DNA from: Actinomyces johnsonii
GTDB taxonomy: Bacteria; Actinomycetota; Actinomycetes; Actinomycetales; Actinomycetaceae
Direction: 5' to 3'
Assembly: GCF_006546835.1 (NCBI RefSeq)
Contig: NZ_VICB01000004.1
Location: 1 to 64,000, forward strand
DNA: 64,000 bases
The notes under the pieces were generated by a model, which saw nothing but the letters and a program-made list of their open reading frames with translations, ran no database searches and was not told the origin of the DNA. Each line of letters begins with the position of its first letter. Within the stretch, counting starts at the first letter, position 1. Shown here piece after piece: positions 9,300-15,385 of the stretch. Made by a program: the position numbers and the translations under genes.

Positions 9300-10185
9300 G
9301 TTGTGCGGCGGCGCGCCGGCGGGCGCGGTGGACCGCTACGGGCTGCGGGCGCTGGTGCGCCAGGCGGCCGGGCGGCTGGCTGCGGCCGGCGTGACCAGTC
9401 CCCAGGTCGATGCCCGGATCCTCGCCGAGCACCTGCTGGGGCGGGCACTGCTGCTGGCCGACGGCGCCGACGGAGACTTCCCGGCGGCCTATGACGCGCT
9501 GGTGCTGCGACGCGAGTGCCGCGAGCCCCTTCAGCACATCATCGGGCGCATGTGGCTGCGGGGGGCCGAGCTCATCAGCCGCCCCGGCGTCTTCATCGTG
9601 CGCCCGGAGACCGAGGTGGTGGCCGGAGCCGCCATTGAGGCCGCCCGCGAGGTGATGGCCGGCGGCGGGGGAGTGGTTCTGACCGCCGACCTGTGCACCG
9701 GTTCGGGAGCGATCGCCGCCTGCGTCGCCAAGGAGGTGCCAGGAGCCCGGGTGGTCGCCGTCGAGATCAGTGAGACCGCCGCGACCCTGGCCCGCGAGAA
9801 CTGCGAGCGGCTGGTCCCCGGACGCGTCGAGGTGATCCACGCCGACGCCACCGACCCGCTTGTCCTCCACGACCTCAACGGGCAGGTCGACGTCGTCGTC
9901 TCCAACCCGCCCTACGTTCCGGCCGGCGCCGTGGAGGATACTGAGACCTCCCAGCATGAGCCCACCGTGGCCCTCTACGGCGGGGGACCCGACGGGCTGG
10001 ATATTCCGATCGATGTCCTCGTGCGCTCGGTCGCGCTGCTGCGCACCGGCGGGGTGCTCGTCATGGAGCACGACCACGAGCAGGGGGCACTGCTGCGCGC
10101 GGCCGCGCTCGGGGCTGGGTTCAAGCAGGCTGAGACCGGGCAGGACCTCACCGGCCGCGACCGCTACCTGCGCGCGGTGCGGTAA
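9280..10185 (+). CDS. prmC: Release factor glutamine N5-methyltransferase
   Basis: SAM-dependent methylase that modifies the Gln of the GGQ motif in release factors. The catalytic signature NPPY ([16 protein letters not shown]) and the SAM-binding [15 protein letters not shown] are present. The N-terminal helical domain ([17 protein letters not shown]) that docks release factor is complete. 301 residues from the GTG at 9280; a GTG at 9289 is an equally good or better start because AGGTGG lies 9 bases before it. Either start overlaps prfA. Annotation sometimes uses hemK for this family. Confidence 0.93.
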   Translation: MRAVAPELCGGAPAGAVDRYGLRALVRQAAGRLAAAGVTSPQVDARILAEHLLGRALLLADGADGDFPAAYDALVLRRECREPLQHIIGRMWLRGAELISRPGVFIVRPETEVVAGAAIEAAREVMAGGGGVVLTADLCTGSGAIAACVAKEVPGARVVAVEISETAATLARENCERLVPGRVEVIHADATDPLVLHDLNGQVDVVVSNPPYVPAGAVEDTETSQHEPTVALYGGGPDGLDIPIDVLVRSVALLRTGGVLVMEHDHEQGALLRAAALGAGFKQAETGQDLTGRDRYLRAVR

Positions 10186-10257
10186 ATCCCGCCGTCGGGG
10201 CCAGCAGTGCTCGGGCCGCCTGCCGCCTCTGCAGTCGGCGTGCTGGATACTCTGGTC

Positions 10258-10291
10258 ATAGTTCTGCGGTTCTGAGAGAATAGTTCTGTGG
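10258..10291 (+). promoter_or_regulatory. Direct repeats around the MNT/HEPN promoter and start
   Basis: ATAGTTCTGCGG (10258-10269) and ATAGTTCTGTGG (10280-10291) are 22 bases apart, two helical turns. The second copy covers the GTG start, and a GAGAAT -10-like box (10276-10281) lies between. This is a plausible site for self-repression by the toxin-antitoxin complex. Confidence 0.4.
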
Positions 10292-10593
10292 CGGTTAAAG
10301 TGACGATTGATACCAAGGCGCTGGCGGAGGCATGCGCCCGGTTCGGTGTTGCTCGATTGCGTGTTTTCGGGTCGGTACTTACCGATCATTTCGATCCCCA
10401 TACCAGCGACATTGACTTTCTTGTTGATTTCCAAGCGGGTCGTAATGATCGATTTGCTGATTTCTTCGGTCTGCAGGATGAGTTGACGAGGATCTTCGGC
10501 AGGAAGATTGACCTGGTCGTTGCAGAGTCGGTCAAGAATCCTTACTTCAAGTCCTCGGTGCTGAGGGGTGCTGAGGATGTCTATGCGGCCTGA
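10288..10593 (+). CDS. mntA: MNT-type nucleotidyltransferase antitoxin
   Basis: 101 residues of the minimal nucleotidyltransferase fold: GS at 28-29, DID at 41-43 as the metal-binding pair, and a third Asp in IDLVV (D75). All three acidic residues of the active family are kept. In studied HEPN/MNT pairs MntA is the antitoxin that AMPylates the HepT toxin near its active site. GTG start at 10288 with a -10-like box 6 bases before it, so probably leaderless. Overlaps the HEPN gene. The pair is AT-richer than its neighbours, consistent with horizontal gain. The symbol follows the Shewanella system by analogy. Confidence 0.85.
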   Translation: MAVKVTIDTKALAEACARFGVARLRVFGSVLTDHFDPHTSDIDFLVDFQAGRNDRFADFFGLQDELTRIFGRKIDLVVAESVKNPYFKSSVLRGAEDVYAA

Positions 10594-10936
10594 GTCCTAT
10601 GCTCACATCTGGGATGCTCTTCAGGCGGTGCGAGCCCTGCGACGATTCACGCAGGGTGTGAGTGAAGAGGAGTACCTGTCAAACCTGATGTTGAGTTCCG
10701 CTGTCGAACGGCAGATCGAGATCCTCGGTGAGGCGCTGAATAGGGTGCGGAAATCTGATCCACAAACGGTTAACCAAATTCCTGACATTCATCGAATTAT
10801 TGGAATGCGTAATATTATTGCTCATGAGTATGGGAGTTTGGATAGTCAACTCGTCTGGGCTGCGGCGACGACTCGTGTAGTGATGCTTGAGACGATCTTG
10901 GCTGAGATGCTCCAGGATACTCATTGGCCTGAGTGA
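10583..10936 (+). CDS. hepT: HEPN-domain ribonuclease toxin (HepT, DUF86 family)
   Basis: Partner of the MNT gene. With the ATG at 10583, which has GAGG 6 bases upstream, the product is 117 residues and overlaps the antitoxin by 11 bases; earlier in-frame starts exist at 10568 and 10577. The all-helical HEPN fold carries RNIIAHEY at residues 76-83, an intact Rx4HxY motif (R76, H81, Y83). The Tyr is the residue AMPylated in characterised HepT. Predicted role: RNA cleavage when free of antitoxin. Codon use (AAT ATT ATT, CGA ATT ATT) differs from the host average. Confidence 0.85.
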   Translation: MRPESYAHIWDALQAVRALRRFTQGVSEEEYLSNLMLSSAVERQIEILGEALNRVRKSDPQTVNQIPDIHRIIGMRNIIAHEYGSLDSQLVWAAATTRVVMLETILAEMLQDTHWPE

Positions 10937-11114
10937 CGGCGCCGAAGGCCTACCCGAGCCCGACCGCGGCGGGTACGTGATTCAGCTGTGTGATGCTCTC
11001 TCGCACTCGGTGAGCTGAGACGCCGCAGTTCGAGCGTATGCGGACTGATCAGGCGTGTCAGGGAGTCCAGCTGGACGTGGCCGTTCTGTTCAAGACGGGA
11101 TGTCGTAGGCGGCA

Positions 11115-11120
11115 TACGGT
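11115..11120 (+). promoter_or_regulatory. -10 box TACGGT of the VOC gene
   Basis: TACGGT ends 6 bases before the ATG at 11127, the same leaderless spacing seen at several other genes here. Confidence 0.35.
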
Positions 11121-11126
11121 GTCGCT

Positions 11127-11519
11127 ATGGCACTACGACTCGGATTCATCGGCATCGTGACTCGCAATATGTCCGCCTCACTCACCTTCTACCGTCTGCT
11201 TGGAGCGGCCGTTCCTGAAAGGAGCGACGAGCCGCATGTCGATACCAGGCTCGAAGACGGCACCGTTCTTGCATGGGACACCATCGACCTCATTCGCCGT
11301 CTTGATCCCGGTTATGAGTCGCCCTCGGGAGGTCACCGCATCGCCCTGGCCTTTGACCAGGGGACAGTGAGTGCTGTGGATGCCACCTACGCCAGGCTCA
11401 CCGGAGCAGGATACGAAGGTCGCACCGAGCCGTGGGATGCCCCCTGGGGGCAGCGCTACGCCACGGTGCTCGACCCCGATGGCAATAGCGTCGACCTCTT
11501 CGCGGCCTTGGAGAACTGA
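11127..11519 (+). CDS. VOC (glyoxalase/bleomycin-resistance) superfamily protein
   Basis: 130 residues with the paired beta-alpha-beta-beta-beta units of the vicinal-oxygen-chelate fold: GIVTRNMSASLTFYRLLGA at the start and WGQRYATVLDPDGNSVDLF at the end. The first metal-ligand position is not a clear His, so activity cannot be assigned; members include lyases, dioxygenases and drug-binding proteins. Probably leaderless. Its last 64 bases overlap, tail to tail, the end of the AraC-type regulator on the other strand. Confidence 0.82.
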   Translation: MALRLGFIGIVTRNMSASLTFYRLLGAAVPERSDEPHVDTRLEDGTVLAWDTIDLIRRLDPGYESPSGGHRIALAFDQGTVSAVDATYARLTGAGYEGRTEPWDAPWGQRYATVLDPDGNSVDLFAALEN

Positions 11520-12166
11520 GCCGGCGTCGCCCCGACCATGCGCACGAACTCGCGGGTCAGATGCGGTTGATCCGCATAGCCGGTAGTCGCTGAGACATGG
11601 GCCAGTGAAAGTCCCCGCTGGAGAAGCGAGCGGGCCCGGAGCGCTCGCTCGACACGTGCCAGAGTGGTGTACCCGTAGCCGAAGGTCTCCAGCATTCGTC
11701 TGCGCAGCGTGCGCTCCGACCAGTCCAGAGCCCGGGCGGCCTCTCGGGCTGACGCTCCGGTCCGGGCGAGTCGGTGCGCCGTCGTCACCCACGGTTCCGC
11801 CTGGTCGGCGAGCAGCGCAGAGAGTACAAGCTCGGGGTGGGGATCGTTGCTCGCTCGCATCATCAGGTCGTACAAGGCAACCGCCTCCGAACCCAACGCG
11901 GTGCGCAGCTCCACTACTCGGTTCCTCAGCTCGCTGAGGGCCACGGGCAGGATCCTGCGAGCCGTACCCGCCTCCAGCCTCAAACCGACGGTGGGGTGAA
12001 CGTCGTCGGCGGGAGCGTGGATGACACGAGTCTGCGGGCCGCATAGGAGCACCTGCTCGCTGCGGACGATGAGGTCGACGCATCCGTCAGCGGGAATAGG
12101 GGTGGCGCTGCCGCCCGCCGATCGCCAGAGCGTGCGCTGCTCACTGAGGACCGTCTCGGAGTACAC
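11456..12166 (-). CDS. AraC-family transcriptional regulator
   Basis: 236 residues. The N-terminal half (SEQRTLWRSAGGSATPIPADGCVDLIV) matches the small sensor region of AraC regulators of the DUF6597 type. The C-terminal third holds two helix-turn-helix units: ASAREAARALDWSERTLRRRM and LSLAHVSATTGYADQPHLTREF, ending VGATPAQF as expected. It converges on the VOC gene with a 64-base antisense overlap, so expression of each may interfere with the other. Its target is not evident; the VOC gene is a candidate. Confidence 0.85.
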   Translation of the reverse strand: MYSETVLSEQRTLWRSAGGSATPIPADGCVDLIVRSEQVLLCGPQTRVIHAPADDVHPTVGLRLEAGTARRILPVALSELRNRVVELRTALGSEAVALYDLMMRASNDPHPELVLSALLADQAEPWVTTAHRLARTGASAREAARALDWSERTLRRRMLETFGYGYTTLARVERALRARSLLQRGLSLAHVSATTGYADQPHLTREFVRMVGATPAQFSKAAKRSTLLPSGSSTVA

Positions 12167-12276
12167 CTCTCTATCGTGGAGCCGTGAGCGATGCGAGTCC
12201 AGAGACCTGTAGAGGATGGATCGTCAGAGTGGATCCGGCACTATACGTATACGCGCGTGGGGAAATATTAGCGAGC

Positions 12277-12741
12277 TTAGAAGTTGTCACCGTCCTTGGT
12301 TGATAGCTGCTCCGCCGACTCGTGAATCACCTCGGTGGCGTCCTCAAGGAAGGTAATCAGCTGATCGACCCGGTTTTCGGGCCAGCCCTCCACCAGGGCG
12401 GTCAGCCTCCGATTGGCGGGCAGGAACATCTGGGCAAGGCGATCAACGCCCGTGGCATGGATGGTGAATGAGCGCAGGTCTGTCTCACTGGGACGACGTT
12501 CGACCCAGCCGTCGCGGGTGAGTCTGCGTAGCACGCTTGTCATCGTTGTTGTCCCCATCCGGGTTCGGCGGGCAAGGGCAGTGGGGGTCTGCGGACCATC
12601 GCGGTGCAGGACGTCGAGCACCGCTAGATCGCTGTCGTTGAGCCCGGTTTGCGCCGCTACAGCGCGGTTGCTGGCGGCGAGCTCACTGTTCATAGCACGC
12701 AACGCCCGGATGAGACGCTGATCATGAATCCGTCTGCTCAA
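12277..12741 (-). CDS. MarR-family transcriptional regulator
   Basis: 154 residues with the winged-helix core: LNDSDLAVLDVLHRDGPQTP, the recognition helix around TRMGTTTMTSVLRRLTRDGW and the wing ERRPSETDLRSF. It lies 35 bases downstream of, and on the same strand as, the MDR oxidoreductase gene, so the two likely share one transcript from the promoter at 13839-13868. The inverted repeat inside that promoter is the natural candidate operator for this protein (autorepression). Confidence 0.88.
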   Translation of the reverse strand: MSRRIHDQRLIRALRAMNSELAASNRAVAAQTGLNDSDLAVLDVLHRDGPQTPTALARRTRMGTTTMTSVLRRLTRDGWVERRPSETDLRSFTIHATGVDRLAQMFLPANRRLTALVEGWPENRVDQLITFLEDATEVIHESAEQLSTKDGDNF

Positions 12742-12776
12742 GCGATCCTCCTGATCCGGTTCAACGTGGATGGGCG

Positions 12777-13772
12777 TCAGGATAGATCGACGGCGAGCTT
12801 GCCGCGGACGTGGCCCTTTGCCAGCTCGGTATAGGCGGCGCGAACCTGCTCCAATGTGAATGGGTACGTGCGAGCGATGTCGACCTTGATGACGTCGTCC
12901 GCCACCAGTTGTGCTACTTCCTCAAGGTCGATGCGTCCACTGCTGTGTCGTGAGCCGGTGAACTGCGCTCCCCTGAGTATCGCCGTGGGTGAGGGAACCA
13001 GGGTGCCAATGGAACGGCCCGTCAGCCCGAGATCGCGGCCAAGTTGTACGTAGCCGCCGCCGTAGCAGTCCAGGAGCTTGGTGATAGGTGACGGAGCCGC
13101 CTCGCAAACCCGACTTGTCAGGTTCTCACCATAGGTGACTGGAATGATGCCCAAGGAGCGGAGATACTCGGTATTGCGGGCGCCGGCAATTCCGATCACG
13201 GTGGCACCCCGGCTCAAAGCGAGCTGAGCGGCAATCGAGCCCACGCCGCCTGCGGCGGCACTGATGACAATGACATCGCCCTCGTGCAGGTTCAGCTGTC
13301 TGAATGCGCCGCACGCGGTTTGCGAGGCAACACCCAGACAGGCCGCCTGCGTGAATGACAACGGGGCTGGCTTCTTGACGACATCGTCGGTGGGTGCCAC
13401 CAACTCGGTGGTGAACGCTCCGTGGGTGTCGGCCTGGCCAGGGGCACTTCGCAAGGTACCCAGCACGGCGTCGCCCACGGCGAGGTCCGTGACGTTGGTA
13501 CCGACTGCGTCGATGACTCCCGCGAAGTCTCGGGCCACGCCCCTGGGGAAACGGGAGGATGCGCCCTCGAGCCACCGTCGAGGGTGAATGAGGCGTTGAA
13601 CCCGTTCGACAGGTCGCAGGTCGCCTTCGAAGGTCTTGAAATCGAGAGGGTTGAGCCCGACGGCGCGCACCGCGATGCGTACCTCTCCGTCGCCCGGTGC
13701 CTGCGTCGGGCGCTCGACCTCCTCCAGGACCTCTGGTCCGCCGAATCTCCGGTACTCGATCGCCCGACCCAT
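12777..13772 (-). CDS. MDR-family NADP-dependent oxidoreductase (quinone reductase-like)
   Basis: 331 residues from the ATG whose first base is 13772, set by AGGAGG 5 bases upstream; an open frame extends further but has no family match. The N-terminal GroES-like domain (GGPEVLEEVERPTQAPGDGEV) lacks the zinc ligands of alcohol dehydrogenases. The nucleotide-binding domain has ISAAAGGVGSIAAQLALSRG, the AAAGGVG motif of the quinone-oxidoreductase branch, which reduces quinones or enones with NADPH. Cotranscription with a MarR gene suggests induction by electrophiles or quinones (inference). Confidence 0.87.
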   Translation of the reverse strand: MGRAIEYRRFGGPEVLEEVERPTQAPGDGEVRIAVRAVGLNPLDFKTFEGDLRPVERVQRLIHPRRWLEGASSRFPRGVARDFAGVIDAVGTNVTDLAVGDAVLGTLRSAPGQADTHGAFTTELVAPTDDVVKKPAPLSFTQAACLGVASQTACGAFRQLNLHEGDVIVISAAAGGVGSIAAQLALSRGATVIGIAGARNTEYLRSLGIIPVTYGENLTSRVCEAAPSPITKLLDCYGGGYVQLGRDLGLTGRSIGTLVPSPTAILRGAQFTGSRHSSGRIDLEEVAQLVADDVIKVDIARTYPFTLEQVRAAYTELAKGHVRGKLAVDLS

Positions 13773-13838
13773 GGTTACCTCCTCTGACTCGCTCGACAGT
13801 GAGATGCTGTGCTCACCTTGAACTACTACGTGAAACGA

Positions 13839-13868
13839 ATAGTACGAGATTCGTACTAGTTTAGACAA
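13839..13868 (-). promoter_or_regulatory. Promoter of the MDR-MarR operon with embedded operator
   Basis: On the minus strand TTGTCT (13863-13868) and TACTAT (13839-13844) are separated by 18 bases. An inverted repeat with 8-base arms, TAGTACGA and TCGTACTA around a 3-base spacer (13840-13858), fills most of the space between and overlaps the -10. Binding there would block RNA polymerase. MarR proteins bind such short palindromes. Confidence 0.65.
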
Positions 13869-13909
13869 GGAGGCATCTCTGGATGAGTTCTGTGGGCTCT
13901 TCAAGGAGA

Positions 13910-13978
13910 GGGATGCGGCGCCACTGCGTCCAGGGATGCGGCGCCACTGCGCCCAGGGATGCGGCGCCACTGCGCCCA
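13910..13978. repeat. Three tandem copies of a 23-base unit
   Basis: Units at 13910-13932, 13933-13955 and 13956-13978 share GGGATGCGGCGCCACTGCG and differ by one base (T in copy 1, C in copies 2 and 3). Each contains the palindrome GGCGCC. They lie in the gene-free stretch 13869-14163, which otherwise shows nothing I recognise. Confidence 0.85.
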
Positions 13979-14163
13979 GTGCTCACTGTCCGACAGTGTC
14001 GTCAATGCCAGCAACGCATCCTTTGTCGGCGAGCCCGAGTGCATCCAGGATGATGTCGCTCGTTTTAGCCGTTGACCATGAGCGCGAGTTTCGAATCTGG
14101 TTGGACACGGGCGGCTCCCTAGGTGCCCGCTCGGGGTCCGGTGCGGCGGGAGTGGTTTCCTGC

Positions 14164-14637
14164 TTAAGGCGAGGGCTCCTCTCCGGCGGCTTGCCGGTAG
14201 CGGCGTGATGCGTCAGTAAGCCTGCTGATCAGCGTCCCCAGGGTCTTCAGGTTCTTCTCTCCGATCTCCTGGCCGACGGTGTCGGCCCAGGCGTGCTGCT
14301 CCGCGGTGAGTGCCGTGATCGCTCGCCGTCCCTTGCCGGTCAGGACGAGCAGGTTCTGACCGCGCCGCCCGGGATTGGGCTGCCAGTGCGCCCAGTCCTG
14401 CGCGACGACATCATTGGCCACCCGCTGCACGCTCTGCCGCGTCAGTCCGACCCGACGCGCGATCTTGGCAACCGGCAGCGGTTCCTCCAGGACGGCGCCC
14501 AGCACCTGCCACCGGGCCGGGGTCAGCTTATGCGGGGCCGTAATCACCGCAGCCGCCTCCAGGAGCTCCCCGTTGAGGGCGAAGACGGGAAGGACCAAGG
14601 CGGTGAGGGCGTCCCCCTCAGGCGTTCTGCCAGGCAA
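14164..14637 (-). CDS. MarR-family transcriptional regulator
   Basis: 157 residues. LTPARWQVLGAVLEEPLP, the recognition helix VGLTRQSVQRVANDVVAQDW and the wing NPGRRGQNLLVLTGKGR make the winged helix. Its start overlaps the end of the DJ-1/PfpI gene by 20 bases, so it is the second gene of that operon. The two palindromes in front of the operon (15285-15324) are the probable binding sites. Confidence 0.88.
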   Translation of the reverse strand: MPGRTPEGDALTALVLPVFALNGELLEAAAVITAPHKLTPARWQVLGAVLEEPLPVAKIARRVGLTRQSVQRVANDVVAQDWAHWQPNPGRRGQNLLVLTGKGRRAITALTAEQHAWADTVGQEIGEKNLKTLGTLISRLTDASRRYRQAAGEEPSP

Positions 14638-15253
14638 CGGTCGCCTCCATCAGGGCCATGTAGTCCTTCTCCTTGCCGTTGAGGAAGACCTGTTCCCAGG
14701 AGTCGACCATCGCATCGGGCACAAGCCCGGTGATCCGCATGATCTCCGCGGTGAAGGGGACCGCATGGATGCCTGAGGCCGTGGTGACGCCCCGGTTGGT
14801 CACCACTGGGGCCTCCACGTAGTGCGCACCGCCTCGGTATCCGCTGGCCTCAAGGTACGAGGCGGCATTCGAGGTATGGCGGCGCTCGTCCAGGAAACCG
14901 GCTCGGGCCAGTAGAAGTGTGGCACCGCAGATCGCCGCCACCGGAATCTCCTTGTCCATGAGATGGCTGGCCGCCTTGATGAGCTTCTCGTGCCCGGCCG
15001 CGTAGTGGTCCCCTCCAGGGATGACCAGGGCTGCGAGCGAGCCGTCGGCGGCCAGCGCATCCAGGACGCCGAGGTCGGCCTCCGGCGCCAGCGGCAGGTT
15101 CCCGAGCGTGCGCACCGGCTCCAGCCCGTCGCCCACGAGCAGCAGTCGAAAGCGCCCGGGCTTGAGGTGCTCCGCGCCCGTGATCTGAGTGGTGAGGTAG
15201 GCGTACTCCCAGTCCGCCATGGTCTCGGTCGTGTATAGGGCTATGGTCCGCAT
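14618..15253 (-). CDS. DJ-1/PfpI-family protein (type 1 glutamine amidotransferase-like)
   Basis: 211 residues from the ATG whose first base is 15253, with GAGGAG 6 bases upstream; in-frame codons before it lie inside the operator region. The nucleophile elbow is AAICGATLLLA (Cys109), followed by the typical RRHTSN. The family includes proteases, glyoxalase III-like enzymes and stress proteins, and the substrate cannot be told from sequence. First gene of a two-gene operon with a MarR regulator. Confidence 0.87.
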   Translation of the reverse strand: MRTIALYTTETMADWEYAYLTTQITGAEHLKPGRFRLLLVGDGLEPVRTLGNLPLAPEADLGVLDALAADGSLAALVIPGGDHYAAGHEKLIKAASHLMDKEIPVAAICGATLLLARAGFLDERRHTSNAASYLEASGYRGGAHYVEAPVVTNRGVTTASGIHAVPFTAEIMRITGLVPDAMVDSWEQVFLNGKEKDYMALMEATVAWQNA

Positions 15254-15284
15254 CTCGGCTCCTCTCAGGTTGGTTCCGCCATTT

Positions 15285-15304
15285 ATTGACAGCATGCTGT
15301 CAAT
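15285..15304. promoter_or_regulatory. Operator palindrome 1 of the DJ-1/MarR operon
   Basis: ATTGACAGCATGCTGTCAAT, a perfect 20-base palindrome, ending 31 bases upstream of the DJ-1 start. It includes TTGACA, so it may overlap a -35 element. Confidence 0.75.
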
Positions 15305-15324
15305 ATCGACAGTATGCTGTCAAT
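15305..15324. promoter_or_regulatory. Operator palindrome 2 of the DJ-1/MarR operon
   Basis: ATCGACAGTATGCTGTCAAT directly abuts palindrome 1 with the same register, so the centres are 20 bases apart and two dimers could bind on nearly the same helix face. It is less perfect than site 1. It also lies about 60 bases before the pcrA start, so pcrA could be affected. Confidence 0.7.
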
Positions 15325-15385
15325 GTCTGGTTGGGGTGGAGAAGAACGGAACGTGTCGGTGCCCTGGCCTAGGCTTGGTCTCACG

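Noticed and set aside
13910..13978. CRISPR array
   Set aside because: The three 23-base copies are directly adjacent with no spacers.
14080..14110. tRNA-like T-loop (TTTCGAATC)
   Set aside because: Flanking bases do not form the T stem or acceptor stem.
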